The notes: generated by a model not told the origin, from the sequence alone. Numbered from the stretch's first letter, positions 10,301-20,045 are shown. The stretch: 64,000 nucleotides of DNA from an uncultured Thiohalocapsa sp. (GCF_913063425.1 NZ_CAJXYK010000025.1:1-64000), one strand, 5' to 3'. Made by a program: numbers and translations.

Positions 10301-12825
10301 CTGGTGTGGAACAGGTCGCTTGCGGCCACCGGCGCGCGGACTCCGTCGGGGCCCGTGCTGTCGAGCGCCAGGGTCATGCCGCCCCAGCCCTGGAAGAAGT
10401 CCACGCGGATAGGGTGCAGGCCGGCCTTGAGGCCGATGCTGCCCATGGCCTCTCTCGGCCCATGGCGGCCGTCGTTGTCCACCACCAGGGTGTCGCCGAT
10501 CCAGAGCCTGGAGCCGTCGTCGGAGGTGAGGTGGAAGCGGTGGAAGCCGGGCTCGGCAATGCGGATGTAGCCCTCGAAGCGCAGCCCGAGCTTGCGGTCC
10601 GTGGTGGCCCGCGCCAAATCAAGCCCGGGGCTGACGCCGAGCGCCACCGGCGTCAGCGTCGCGAAGTCCGGCAGGCGGTGCCAGCTTCCTGCATATTCAC
10701 GGTAGGCGAGGCCGGGCGTCACCCGGCCGTCGGGATCGGCCGCGGCCGCGAGCGTCGGCAGCTGATCCGGGGTATGGCTGAAGGCGGCGGCGGGCACGGC
10801 TGCCTCGCTGCCGTCCGGCAACTGCCAGGAGAGCGCCAGGCCCGTGTCGCCCCAGCGCTGGTGATAGGTCAGCTCGAACGCATGCAGGCCCGCTTCCAGG
10901 CCGATGCTGCCGAAGGCCTCGCGGTTAGGGCGGTCGGCGAGCAGCACCGGCGTGCCCGCGATGCTGAGCGCGACGCCGTCATCGGCGGTGGCGAAGAAGC
11001 GGTAGTGGCCGTCCTGCGGCACCTCGATGTAGCCGGTGTACTGGAGAGCGAACTTGTGGCTCTCCGGCGATACGCCGAGGTCGAGGCCGTCGGCGACCCC
11101 GTGCACGCCCGGCGCAAGGGTTGCGAAGTCGGGTGGCTCACTGAACTTGCCCTCGGCGTAGGCATAGGCCAGGCCGTTGCGGAGCCCGCCCGCCGGCGTC
11201 TGCGCCGCCAGATAGGCGGGCAGCTGGGAGGCGGTGTGGAAGAGCGCCGTCGCCGGCAGCGGCTGCGGCTCGGCGTCGTCCGGTCCCTGCATGCCGACAG
11301 CGAGCGCATCGCCGCCCCAACGCTCGTAGTAGTCGATGCGGATGGGGTGCAGGCCGGCCGCGAGCGGCAGCGCCCCCACCACGTCCGGATTGCCCCAGTG
11401 GCGCTCGCGCTCGGCCACCAGCTGGGCGTCGTCACCGGTGCCGATCCAGAGCTGGACCGGGGCCTTGGCATTCAGCGTGAAGGCGTAGACGCCGGCGGTG
11501 TCCACCTGGAGGTAGCCGCGGAAGGAGAAGGCGTAGCGGTTGTCGTCCATGCGCCGGGTCAGGCCCGGCGCGGCGACGACGCCATACTCCAGCACCTCCT
11601 CCGTGTCCAGGTCCGGCATGCTGTCCCAGTGGCCCTCGGCGTAGCGGTAGGCGAGGCCGGGCAGGGGCTCCTCATCCAGCGCCACCGGCTGCTGCATGGG
11701 CGGCAGCAGGTCGAACGCGAAGCTGAGCGCTTCCGCCGGGATCAGCTCGCGCGCGAAGCCGGGGCCGGACCAGTCGACCTCCAGCATCGCGCCGCCCCAG
11801 CCCTGGAAATGGTCCACTGTGATGCGGTGCAGACCCGCCGCCAGCGCAATGCTGCCCGCGCGCTCGCGCGGGCCATGCCGGCCGTCGTTGTCCACCACGC
11901 GCTTGTCGCCGATGTAGAGCGCACTGCCGTCGTCGGAGGTGGTGTAGAAGCTGTAGATCCCGGCTTCCGGGACCTCGATGTAGCCCTGGAAGCGCAGCGC
12001 GAAGGTGTTGTCGTCGAGCGAGACAGCGCTGTCGAAGCCGTCCGCAACGCCGATGAAATCCGGTGTCAGCGCGGTGAAGTCCGGCAGCCGGTCCCAGCGC
12101 CCGTCGTGCCAGCTGTAGGCGACACCGGGGTAGAGATCCTGCTCGGCCGTGTCGTCCGCCGGCCGGGGCTCGGGCATCTGTGCCGCGGCGAAGGCGAGCA
12201 GGCCGGGGTCGATCGGCTGCACGCTGCCGTCCGGGCCCTCGTAGCCGACCTCCAGACCCGCGTCCCCGGTGGCCTCGAAGAAGCCGACCTCGATGGGATA
12301 GTCGCCGGCGTCGAGCCGGACGGGCTCGCTCCAGCGGGTGCGCATGCCGTGGCGGCCATCGTTGTTCACGATCCGCTCACCGTCCAGCAGCAGGTCGCTG
12401 CCGTCGTCAGAGCGGGTGTAGAAGCGGTACTCGCCGGGCGCCGGGATGGTCAGAAAGCCCGTGTAGCGCACCGCGAAGTCGTCCGACTGCGGCACCGGGT
12501 CGATGCCGAAGCCCGGCGCCACGCCGTAGCCCGAGGGCGTCAGCGCAGCGAAGTCCGGCAAGCTGTGGAAACGACCGGAATACCAGGTGAAGAAGACGCC
12601 GCCGCCGACGGTCCCGGCTGCCGACGGATCGCCGTCTGCCGCGGGCGGCAGGTCCGCCACCACGGCGACGGCGGCGCCCGCGCCGAACAGCGTCGCGGCG
12701 AGGAGCGCGATGCCGGGCAGCCGGGGCAGCCGCCGGCGGCGATGCTGTCCACACCCCCGCGCAGGCGGCGGGCGGCTCGCTGCGCGCTCTGAGGTGTCAC
12801 TCGGCTTGATCCTGGGCGCCTGCAT
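7390..12825 (-). CDS. Giant secreted protein: seven PA14-like domains, cadherin-like spacer, C-terminal DUF1800
   Basis: 1811 aa; seven ~150 aa units with core 'YTGFLTIPAPGEYRFYTRSDDGSDLLLDGERIVNNDGRHG'; C-terminal 'AVRFLNQASFGATREDIATVM...' DUF1800. Confidence 0.88.
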   Translation of the reverse strand: MQAPRIKPSDTSERAASRPPPARGCGQHRRRRLPRLPGIALLAATLFGAGAAVAVVADLPPAADGDPSAAGTVGGGVFFTWYSGRFHSLPDFAALTPSGYGVAPGFGIDPVPQSDDFAVRYTGFLTIPAPGEYRFYTRSDDGSDLLLDGERIVNNDGRHGMRTRWSEPVRLDAGDYPIEVGFFEATGDAGLEVGYEGPDGSVQPIDPGLLAFAAAQMPEPRPADDTAEQDLYPGVAYSWHDGRWDRLPDFTALTPDFIGVADGFDSAVSLDDNTFALRFQGYIEVPEAGIYSFYTTSDDGSALYIGDKRVVDNDGRHGPRERAGSIALAAGLHRITVDHFQGWGGAMLEVDWSGPGFARELIPAEALSFAFDLLPPMQQPVALDEEPLPGLAYRYAEGHWDSMPDLDTEEVLEYGVVAAPGLTRRMDDNRYAFSFRGYLQVDTAGVYAFTLNAKAPVQLWIGTGDDAQLVAERERHWGNPDVVGALPLAAGLHPIRIDYYERWGGDALAVGMQGPDDAEPQPLPATALFHTASQLPAYLAAQTPAGGLRNGLAYAYAEGKFSEPPDFATLAPGVHGVADGLDLGVSPESHKFALQYTGYIEVPQDGHYRFFATADDGVALSIAGTPVLLADRPNREAFGSIGLEAGLHAFELTYHQRWGDTGLALSWQLPDGSEAAVPAAAFSHTPDQLPTLAAAADPDGRVTPGLAYREYAGSWHRLPDFATLTPVALGVSPGLDLARATTDRKLGLRFEGYIRIAEPGFHRFHLTSDDGSRLWIGDTLVVDNDGRHGPREAMGSIGLKAGLHPIRVDFFQGWGGMTLALDSTGPDGVRAPVAASDLFHTSDQLPPLRPAAAAPDAAPVPAALPGLAYELYLGNWRNLPAFGELTPAGVGIAAAPDLGTINEDSRFGVRYRGWLRIDDAGWYDFRLGSDDGSRLRIGDTVVVDNDGLHSYRQAAGSIGLAAGWHPIEIQFFERYGDERLTVEVRGPDGERGPLPADALMLDPAVLPDLQDAGANAANLVGGVDYAYYEGRWRRLPDFDTLTPVATGVADGFTLAPRQQDDHYGFVFQAYIDIPEYGHYELCTRSDDGSRLFIGDTLVVDNDGLHAARTRCGRIGLDRGRHAIRVTYFERGGDDSLEVTYAGPRFGTTPVTADVLFRLDPDADGPGTPPDGGPGSALTNTDPMPAADTASTGIGRGQSITVAVLANDRDMDGDILVLTGADATTAAGAAVLADDGKRLVYTPPLGFTGTDVVHYGVGDRRGGSAVGTLTVEVGAGETPVMSAGEAVRFLNQASFGATREDIATVMTMGPEAWIDAQLALPASGHEALFEELSRLAPDADNRRLRVNAWLRNAVTAEDQLRQRMAFALSQIFVISDLGNVLSTDAGALGAVHYYDMLVDGAFGRYRDLLEQVTLHPAMGFFLDTAGNVKADPVTATVPDENYAREVLQLFSIGLWELTPNGEQVLDAAGEPIPTYTGEDLMQYARVFTGWDYATERLPEKWRLPMVLDPAEHEQGMKVLLDPAVRGQYEPIPPDLNLATADPTADLTRTLDNIAAHRNVAPFIGRQLIQRFVTSNPSPDYVGRVADAFRASDGDLGETLKAVLLDTEARSGAPDPLDALAADLAADAAPAEEGLPGSRAFGKMKEPLLQLTGVWRALGVDPDATAIRLAELAPLGQVPLSAPSVFNFFKPDYQAPGEIADLGLYSPELEIINEEQITGAVATMDTWTLGATQAGADWYNLSMELAMADGGVTKIIDHLDLLFLGGAMSDTLRAVLATQVFYDYARQGEQGRVTRVLAGVYLIVTSPEYLIEE

Positions 12826-13147
12826 CGGGCTCTCCGTCGAGGGCAGGGTGTTCGGGCAGACCTTACTCCGCCGGGCTCGCGGCGGCCGGTCATCGGGCTT
12901 TCACTGATCCGGGCGTAAACGCCATGCACCTTACCCCGCCAGCGATGCGGAAAAATGTGACCCGGGTCGCGCGGGCACAGATCGCGGACGAAGATTGCGA
13001 TTCTTCAATGACGAGCGGGTGATCGAGCAGAACCGACGGGATGAGCGCCCATGCGGAGGCGTGCCGGCGGCCGGCGTGCCATGGAGCCATCACACCGGTG
13101 GCAGGAATGGCGCCAGGAAGCAGAGCGACCGCCCGGCGGACACCGGC

Positions 13148-14614
13148 TTACCCCCGCCAGAACCCCGGCGTCAGCAGCACCAGGATGGTGAAGATCTCCA
13201 GCCGCCCGAGCAGCATGGCGGCGACGGCGACGAGCTTGCCCTGGTCGCTCACGCCCTGGAAGTTGTAGGCCACCTCGCCGAGACCAGGCCCCAGGTTGTT
13301 GATGCTGGTGGCCACCGCGGCGAAGGCGGAGAGCGGCTCCAGCCCGCTGTGGATCATCCACAGCCCGCAGAGCACGAAGGTGATCATGTACAGGGCGAAG
13401 TAGCCCCACACCGACTGCATCAGCCCCGCATCCACCACGCGGCGCCCCACCCGCATCGGCACCTGGGCGCGGGGATGGATCAGCCGCTGCACCTCGTAGA
13501 GCCCCTGCTTCACCAGGAGCAGCACCCGCAGCGCCTTCATGCCGCCAGCGGTGGAGCCGCCGCAGCCGCCGACGAAGGCGATCAGGAGCAGCAGCACGGG
13601 CAGGAAATCCGGCCAGTGCGCATGGTCCACCGTGGCGAAGCCGGTGCTGGTCACCAGCGACACCACCGTGAAGGCGGCCTCGCGAAAGCCCGTGAGCGGA
13701 TCGGCGAACACCTGCTCGAGCGCCAGCACCAGCCCCACCACCAGCACCACCAGCAGCACGAAGCCGAGGAAGGCCCGCGCCTCCGCGTCGCGCAGGTAGA
13801 GCCAGGCATCGCGCTTGGTCCAGACCAAATAGTGCAGCCCGAAGTTGATGGCCGCGAGCAGCATGAACAGGATCGCCACCGCCTCCACCGCCGGGCTTTG
13901 GTAGTACCCGAGGCTCGCATCATGGGTGGAGAAGCCGCCGGTGGAGACGGTGCTCAGGCTGTGCGCGACGGCGTCGAAGGTGTCCATGCCGGCGAGCCGG
14001 TAGCCGAGCGCACAGGCCAGCGTCAGGCTGAGGTACAACAGCCACAGCGAGCGCGCGGTGCCCACCAGCCGCGGGGTGAGCTTCTCCTCCTTGAGCGGCC
14101 CCGGCGCCTCGGCGCGGTAGAGCTGCATGCCGCCGATGCCGAGCAGCGGGATCACGGCGAGCCCGAGCACGACGACGCCCATTCCGCCCAGCCACTGCAG
14201 CTGCTGGCGGTAGAACAGCAGCGAGCGCGGCAGGGCATCCAGCCCCGTGATCACCGTGGCGCCTGTGGTGGTGAGCCCGGAGGCCGACTCGAACAGCGCA
14301 TCCACCGGCGTGAGGCCGATGCCGAGCGCCAGCGGCCAGGCGCCGAGCGCACTCAGCAGCAGCCAGAACAGTGCGACGATGAGGAAGCCGTCCCGCACCC
14401 CGAGCTCGCCGCGACGGCCGATGCGGAGACGCGCCCCGAGGCCGCCGCTCAGCCACAGCACCAGCCCGAGCGCGAGCGCCCCGCTCAGGGGCAGGAGCAG
14501 ATGCCGCAGCTCGGCCTCGCCGTAGGCCAGACCCACGGCCACGGGCACCGTCAGCGTGGCGGCGAACAGCAGGGCGAACAGCCCGAGGACGCGGGCGATG
14601 AGGAGCGGGTGCAT
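13148..14614 (-). CDS. trkH: TrkH family potassium uptake protein
   Basis: 488 aa multi-TM; SASGLTTTGATVITGLDALPRSLLFYRQQLQWLGGMGVVVL and GGCGGSTAGGMKALRVLLL pore motifs. Confidence 0.93.
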   Translation of the reverse strand: MHPLLIARVLGLFALLFAATLTVPVAVGLAYGEAELRHLLLPLSGALALGLVLWLSGGLGARLRIGRRGELGVRDGFLIVALFWLLLSALGAWPLALGIGLTPVDALFESASGLTTTGATVITGLDALPRSLLFYRQQLQWLGGMGVVVLGLAVIPLLGIGGMQLYRAEAPGPLKEEKLTPRLVGTARSLWLLYLSLTLACALGYRLAGMDTFDAVAHSLSTVSTGGFSTHDASLGYYQSPAVEAVAILFMLLAAINFGLHYLVWTKRDAWLYLRDAEARAFLGFVLLVVLVVGLVLALEQVFADPLTGFREAAFTVVSLVTSTGFATVDHAHWPDFLPVLLLLIAFVGGCGGSTAGGMKALRVLLLVKQGLYEVQRLIHPRAQVPMRVGRRVVDAGLMQSVWGYFALYMITFVLCGLWMIHSGLEPLSAFAAVATSINNLGPGLGEVAYNFQGVSDQGKLVAVAAMLLGRLEIFTILVLLTPGFWRG

Positions 14615-14908
14615 GGGCGCGTACGACGAGGCCGGTGGAGCACCAGCGAAGGCATGGCCCGATTAAAGCGCAGCCCCCACGCGGCTGCACGCAAATCGGC
14701 GGGCGGACGGCGGCCGTGCGGGGGTTGGTGTGGGAGTGGGGAGGGATCCGTGGCGAGCAGCGTCGAGGGCTGAGGGCAGAGGGCTGAGGGGCGGCAGCCC
14801 AGCGGCCTTGCCGGCGTCCGCGGCCTCAGCCCATGGCCCCCGGCCCTCGCCGGCAGCGGCTCCCTGCCCTGGCGATACGGCTGCCGCCGGCTGGTTCGAG
14901 CGGATTTG

Positions 14909-16312
14909 CTAGAACTGATAGCTCGCAATGAGCCGCCAGTGGCTCATGGTGGCGTCCGCCTTCACACCGGAGCGCGGGTTCACGAAGTCGTCGTACTCAC
15001 TGGTGCGGTTGACGTAGAAGGTGCGGAGCATGAGCCCCTTGACCTGCTTCGGCTTCCAGGTCAGCACCAGATCCAGCTCCTGGGCGTTGCTGGTGGGCTC
15101 CGCCGCCGGCGACACATTGGGCACGGCGCCGATGGTGTCCGACTTGCCGTAGTCGAAATAGGCGGCCATGAACACCAGCCCCGGGATGATCATGTACTTG
15201 CCGCGCACCCCCCAGGCGTCCACGTTCTCGCGGTAGGCGTTGCGGGAGAAGATGGAGCTGGTATAAGCGGGGTCGGCGCCGAAGCTGTTCAGGAAGGCCG
15301 TGTCGCCGTCGGAATGGTTCCAGAAGGCGTGGAAGGACCATTTCTTCTTCGGCCCGAGCAGCCCGGCCTTGAGGCCATAGAGGTTGTACTCGAGCTCGCC
15401 GCTGCCGAAGTTGCGCTGAATGGCCGGGATCCCCTGGATGCCGGCAGGTCCGTCGCCCACGTCATCCTGGCGCAGGTACTGGGCGCCCAGATCCAGCTTG
15501 AGGCCGTTCAGCGGCACCTTGGCATCCACGTCCAGATAGAAGTTGTTGGCGATGTCGTCCACATAGGCGTTCCAGACGCCGATGGTGGTGTACGGCAGCC
15601 CGCTGTAGGAGACCGACGCGAGCGTGATGCCGCTGATGTCGTCGGCATCCGGTCCGAGCGCGATCTGGCCCAGATTGAAGAACCTGACCTGGCCGAGATC
15701 CGGCTGGTTCGGCTGCTGCGACGCACCACCTGTGCCCGTGCCCTCGCCGATGAAGCCCCAGTCCGTCATGGCCCGGGAGCCGAAGGACATCTGTGTGATC
15801 TGCCCGAGGGAGATGTCGAGCCCCTCCACCGGCTTGGCACCCACGCGCAATGCGGTGTAGGAGTTCGGCACATGGTTGTAGGTGTTCTTGGTGAGCGGCG
15901 TATCGATGGGCGCGCGGCCGGCGAAGGCGTAGAGCTGCTTGTCGCCGTAGGTGACATTGGCGATGGTGAGCTGCCCCTTCTGCACGCCCTCGTCGGCAAT
16001 GAACATGCCGCGCGCCGTGCGCGCCTCGAAGCGCTCGGGGTCGAAGTCCGTGCTGCCGAAGATATCGCCGTTCAGATAGGCCGCCGTCGTGAACTTGAAG
16101 CCCTGCCACTTGGGGCTTGTGTACTTGCCCATGAGCGAGTAGGAGTTGCCGCTGCTCGGGTCCCAGCCGTTGTCCTTGGCGGTCAGGATGCTCATGGCCA
16201 GCAGTCTGGCATTGAAGGTGCCGTAATCGGTGCCGCCGAAGTTGAGGTCGTAGGCGGCCGCCGCGCCGGCGGCGCTGCAGCCGATCGCTGCGACGATCAG
16301 GCGTTTCAACAT
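14909..16312 (-). CDS. Outer membrane porin (OprD-like)
   Basis: 467 aa; start chosen at ATG 16312 (MLKRLIVAAIGCSAAGAAAAYDLNFGG, signal peptide) with AAGGAGAG upstream; C-terminal aromatic (..SYQF). Confidence 0.7.
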   Translation of the reverse strand: MLKRLIVAAIGCSAAGAAAAYDLNFGGTDYGTFNARLLAMSILTAKDNGWDPSSGNSYSLMGKYTSPKWQGFKFTTAAYLNGDIFGSTDFDPERFEARTARGMFIADEGVQKGQLTIANVTYGDKQLYAFAGRAPIDTPLTKNTYNHVPNSYTALRVGAKPVEGLDISLGQITQMSFGSRAMTDWGFIGEGTGTGGASQQPNQPDLGQVRFFNLGQIALGPDADDISGITLASVSYSGLPYTTIGVWNAYVDDIANNFYLDVDAKVPLNGLKLDLGAQYLRQDDVGDGPAGIQGIPAIQRNFGSGELEYNLYGLKAGLLGPKKKWSFHAFWNHSDGDTAFLNSFGADPAYTSSIFSRNAYRENVDAWGVRGKYMIIPGLVFMAAYFDYGKSDTIGAVPNVSPAAEPTSNAQELDLVLTWKPKQVKGLMLRTFYVNRTSEYDDFVNPRSGVKADATMSHWRLIASYQF

Positions 16313-16662
16313 GGATCTCTCCTTATGGATGGTCGTTGCAGGCAAGGGATACCCGCGGAGGGGCCTCGTTGTTGTTCCGAGCCGAATCCGACGACTCTGC
16401 AACAGATCCTAGAGGAAAACCCGAGCTGCGCCAGTGCGAAAAAGTTGAAATGCGGCATTTTCGCGACAGGAGAGCGTTTAACTTGGCCTGTATCAAGCAC
16501 CGACCGCGCCTTCGACGTTGCGCAGACATGACAGTTGACAGGTCAGCGGAGCCGCAGTCGCGGAACCCCACCGAAGCGATGGCGCAGCAACTGATGTTGT
16601 AAAAAATCCTCTGAATGCCATGGCCCGGGCGGCATCGCGATACTGCCCGCTGCCCAGCGCAC

Positions 16663-16677
16663 TGTTATACTGTTTCA
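16663..16677 (+). promoter_or_regulatory. Candidate Zur box upstream of znuA
   Basis: TGTTATACTGTTTCA, partial match to the gammaproteobacterial Zur-box core TGTTATANTATAACA, about 35 bp upstream of znuA. Confidence 0.4.
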
Positions 16678-16711
16678 TCACGGTCAACCAACTTCCGGCA
16701 CGCCCCCGCGG

Positions 16712-17746
16712 ATGCCAGCAACCATGACGTCAGGCCCCGGCGTAGACCGCCACGACACCCTCCTCCCCTGCGCGGGCAAACGCCGCCGGCGCTGGCGACT
16801 CGGACTCGCCGCGCTGCTGCTCTGCACGCTGCCGCCGCTTGCCGCAGCGCCGCTCGACGTCTTTGTCAGCGTCCTGCCGCTCGCCACCTTCGCCGAGCGC
16901 GTCGGCGGCGAGCGGGTGCAGGTGCACACCATGGTGCAGCCGGGCCACAGCCCGGCCACCTACGAGCCCACGCCACGGCAGATCACAGCACTCGCCAACG
17001 CTGACCTCTACCTGCGCGTGGGCGTGCCGTTCGAGGATGCCTGGATGAAGCGCATCCGCGCCACGAATCCCGACATGCCGGTGGTGGACCTGCGCGAAGG
17101 CCTGTCCCTGCGCCGCCAGGAAGCCCACCGCCACGGGGCGGCCGGCGGCGACGACCATGGCGCGCAGGCGCATGAGCACGGCCCACTGGACGCCCACGTC
17201 TGGACCAGTCCCCGGCTGGTGCGGCAGATGGCGGAGACCATGCGCGCGGCCTTCACCGAGCTGGATCCCGCCGGTGCCGTAACCTATGCCGAGCAACAGG
17301 CGGCCTTCGACGCCGAGCTCGCAGCCCTGGATGCGCAGCTGCAAGCGCGCCTGCACGGCCTCGCGAACCGACGCTTCCTCGTCTACCACCCCGCCTGGGG
17401 CTACTTCGCGGACGCCTACGGGCTGACCCAGATCCCCATCGAGCAGGAGGGCAAGGAGCCCGGCGCACGCCGGCTCACTGCACTCATCGAGCAGGCGCGC
17501 GCCGAGGGGGCGCGGGTGATCCTGGTGCAGCCGCAGTTCGACCAGCGCGCCGCGGCGCAGGTGGCGCGCGCCATCGACGGCCGCGTCGAGCCCGTCGACC
17601 CGCTGTCGCCGGAGTATGCCGCCACGCTGCGCCGGCTCGCGGACATCCTGATGGCAGCCGACGCCGGCACGGCCGCCGGCGCCCCGAAAGCGGCACATCG
17701 GGAACAGGCGCCGCGGGAGCAGGCGCCCCGGGAGCAGACACCTTGA
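16712..17746 (+). CDS. znuA: Zinc ABC transporter substrate-binding protein
   Basis: 344 aa; VFVSVLPLATFAERVGGERVQVHTMVQPGHSPATYEPTPRQ; His-containing loop; followed by ATPase, permease and Fur-family genes. Confidence 0.9.
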   Translation: MPATMTSGPGVDRHDTLLPCAGKRRRRWRLGLAALLLCTLPPLAAAPLDVFVSVLPLATFAERVGGERVQVHTMVQPGHSPATYEPTPRQITALANADLYLRVGVPFEDAWMKRIRATNPDMPVVDLREGLSLRRQEAHRHGAAGGDDHGAQAHEHGPLDAHVWTSPRLVRQMAETMRAAFTELDPAGAVTYAEQQAAFDAELAALDAQLQARLHGLANRRFLVYHPAWGYFADAYGLTQIPIEQEGKEPGARRLTALIEQARAEGARVILVQPQFDQRAAAQVARAIDGRVEPVDPLSPEYAATLRRLADILMAADAGTAAGAPKAAHREQAPREQAPREQTP

Positions 17747-18570
17747 GCACCGGCAGCGCCGCACCCCCCGCCATCGACATCGCCGGGGTGCACTTCGCCT
17801 ACGGCGAGGTGCCGGTGCTGGAGGACGTGAGCCTCACCGTCGCCGCCGGCGAGTTCCTCGGCATCGTCGGTCCCAATGCCGGCGGCAAGAGCACCCTGCT
17901 GAAGCTGATTCTCGGGCTGCTCAAGCCCAGCGCCGGGCGCATCCGGGTGCTCGGTGAGCCACCACGGCGCGCGCGCCGGCACATCGGCTATGTGCCGCAG
18001 TACCCGGGCTTTGCGCGGGACTTCCCCATCAGCGTCGAGGACGTGGTGCTCATGGGCCGCTTCGGGCTCGGGGCCGGGCTCGGATCAGGGCTCGGCGGGC
18101 GACTTGGACCCTGGACCCGCAATGACCGAGCAGCGGCGGCCGCGGCACTGGACGAGGTGGAGGCCCTGGACCTGCGCAGGCGGCAGATCGGCACGCTGTC
18201 CGGTGGCCAGCTGCAGCGCGTGCTGCTGGCCCGGGCGCTGGTGGGCGAGCCGAATCTGCTGATCCTGGACGAGCCCACCGCGAACATCGACCAGCGCCTG
18301 GAGGGGGAGATCTTCGAGCTCCTGGCCCAGCTCAACCGCAGGCTCACCATCGTCGTCGTCTCCCATGACATCGCCTTCATCTCCGCTTATGTGAGCCGCG
18401 TCGCCTGTCTGAATCGCACCCTGGTCTGCCACGCCACGGACAGCATCAACGGCCGGATCATCGAGGACCTCTACGGCGAGCATGTGCGCCGGATCCAGCA
18501 CGCTCACGGCCACGGCCACGGCGACCGCGCCGCCGGCGGCGCCCACGCGGAGGTGGGCCGCCATGGCTGA
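17743..18570 (+). CDS. znuC: Zinc ABC transporter ATP-binding protein
   Basis: [45 protein letters not shown]; overlaps znuA by 4 bp. Confidence 0.92.
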   Translation: MSTGSAAPPAIDIAGVHFAYGEVPVLEDVSLTVAAGEFLGIVGPNAGGKSTLLKLILGLLKPSAGRIRVLGEPPRRARRHIGYVPQYPGFARDFPISVEDVVLMGRFGLGAGLGSGLGGRLGPWTRNDRAAAAAALDEVEALDLRRRQIGTLSGGQLQRVLLARALVGEPNLLILDEPTANIDQRLEGEIFELLAQLNRRLTIVVVSHDIAFISAYVSRVACLNRTLVCHATDSINGRIIEDLYGEHVRRIQHAHGHGHGDRAAGGAHAEVGRHG

Positions 18571-19411
18571 GTTCTTCACCGCCCTGACAGAGCAGGCCTT
18601 TCTGCGCCAGGCGCTGCTGGCGGGCCTGCTGGCGAGCCTCGGCTGCGGACTCATCGGCCCCTTCGTGGTGGTGAAGCGCATCGCCTTCCTGGCGGGCGGC
18701 ATCGCCCACTCGGTGCTGGCCGGCATGGGGGCGGCGCTCTACTTCGGCTTCGACCCGCTGCTGGGGGCGCTCATCGCCGCCGTGGTCGCGGCGCTGCTCA
18801 TCGGCTGGGTGCGGCTCACCTGGCGCACCGGCGAGGACACGGCCATCGGTGCGCTCTGGGCCATCGGTATGGCGGTGGGGATTCTGTTCATTTCCCGCAC
18901 CCCGGGCTACAGCACAGACCTGATGAGCTTCCTCTTCGGCAACATCCTGCTGGTGCCGACCCGCGAGCTCTGGTTCATGGCCGCGCTGGATCTGCTGCTC
19001 CTGACGGTGGTGGGCCTGGGCTATCGACACTTCATCGCCGTCGCCTTCGACGAGGACTTCGCGCGGCTGCGGGGCCTGCCGGTGGCGACGCTGTACCTGC
19101 TGCTCCTGGTGCTGGTGGCGCTCACCGTGGTGTTGATGATCCAGGTGGTGGGCCTGATTCTGGTGATTGCGCTGCTGACCCTGCCGGCGGCCGTCGCCGG
19201 GCAGTGGACCCACTCCATCACCAGCATGATGGTGGCGGCCACGCTGCTCGGCGCCGCGCTCACCAGCGGCGGGCTGGCGCTCTCCTACGCGCCGGACCTG
19301 CCGCCCGGGCCCACCATCATCCTGCTGGCGGGGGCGCTGTACCTGGTGTCGGCGCTGGTGGCGGGTGCGCGGCGCCGGGCGCGGGCGGCCGCGGCCAAAT
19401 CCGGCGCCTGA
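18563..19411 (+). CDS. znuB: Zinc ABC transporter permease
   Basis: [54 protein letters not shown]; multi-TM; overlaps znuC. Confidence 0.92.
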   Translation: MAEFFTALTEQAFLRQALLAGLLASLGCGLIGPFVVVKRIAFLAGGIAHSVLAGMGAALYFGFDPLLGALIAAVVAALLIGWVRLTWRTGEDTAIGALWAIGMAVGILFISRTPGYSTDLMSFLFGNILLVPTRELWFMAALDLLLLTVVGLGYRHFIAVAFDEDFARLRGLPVATLYLLLLVLVALTVVLMIQVVGLILVIALLTLPAAVAGQWTHSITSMMVAATLLGAALTSGGLALSYAPDLPPGPTIILLAGALYLVSALVAGARRRARAAAAKSGA

Positions 19412-19454
19412 GCCATGGGCTCGGCCCGTCAACTCGCAACCTACTGAAAGCCCG

Positions 19455-19910
19455 ATGGACGAAGACACCCTCACCCAGGCGCTGAGCCGCGCGGAGACCC
19501 TGTGCGCACAACGCGGCGTGCGCCTCACCCCGCAGCGCCGCCGGGTGCTGGAGCTGGTGTGCCGGGCGGAGCGGCCCGTGGGCGCCTACGAGCTGCTGGA
19601 CCAGCTGCGCGACGGCGGCCCGGCGGCGCCGCCCACGGTGTACCGGGCGCTGGACTGGCTGCTGGAGCAGGGACTGGTGCACAAGCTGGAGACGCTGCAC
19701 GCCTTCATCGGCTGCACCCATCCGGAGCACCCGCACGCGAGCCAGTTCCTCATCTGCGACGGTTGTGGCGGCGTCAAGGAGCTGGAAGACAAGGCTATCG
19801 CCGGCAGCCTCGCCTCGGTGGCCGCCGAGAGCGGCTTTCGGCCGTCGCGGCCGGTGGTGGAGGTCATCGGCACCTGCTCTGACTGTGCGGCCAAGCATGG
19901 GAAGGACTGA
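19455..19910 (+). CDS. zur: Fur-family transcriptional regulator, Zur type
   Basis: 152 aa; RGVRLTPQRRRVLELVCRAERPVGAYELLDQL; C-terminal CDGCG...CSDC metal motif; in znu operon. Confidence 0.85.
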   Translation: MDEDTLTQALSRAETLCAQRGVRLTPQRRRVLELVCRAERPVGAYELLDQLRDGGPAAPPTVYRALDWLLEQGLVHKLETLHAFIGCTHPEHPHASQFLICDGCGGVKELEDKAIAGSLASVAAESGFRPSRPVVEVIGTCSDCAAKHGKD

Positions 19911-19960
19911 GGCCGATACCACTCCGAGCCCGGATCGGGATCGGGATCGACATCCATCTC

Positions 19961-19988
19961 GATTCCGATTCCGATTCCGATTCCGATA
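19961..19988. repeat. CCGATT hexanucleotide tandem repeat
   Basis: gattccgattccgattccgattccgata; preceded by cggatcgggatcgggatcg and followed by imperfect gata/gaca repeats. Confidence 0.85.
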
Positions 19989-20045
19989 GCGATACCGACA
20001 GCGACAGCGATCCTGACAACGCCTCCGCCATAGAGAGCTCCATCC

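Noticed and set aside
7369-12792. 1807-aa plus-strand ORF antisense to the DUF1800/PA14 gene
   Set aside because: Shadow ORF from high-GC codon bias; its product is repetitive Val/Gly/Arg/Gln text without domain signatures, whereas the minus frame has clear PA14 and DUF1800 motifs.
12995-14773. 592-aa ORF antisense to trkH
   Set aside because: His/Gln/Arg-rich shadow of a membrane protein gene; trkH on the other strand is unambiguous.
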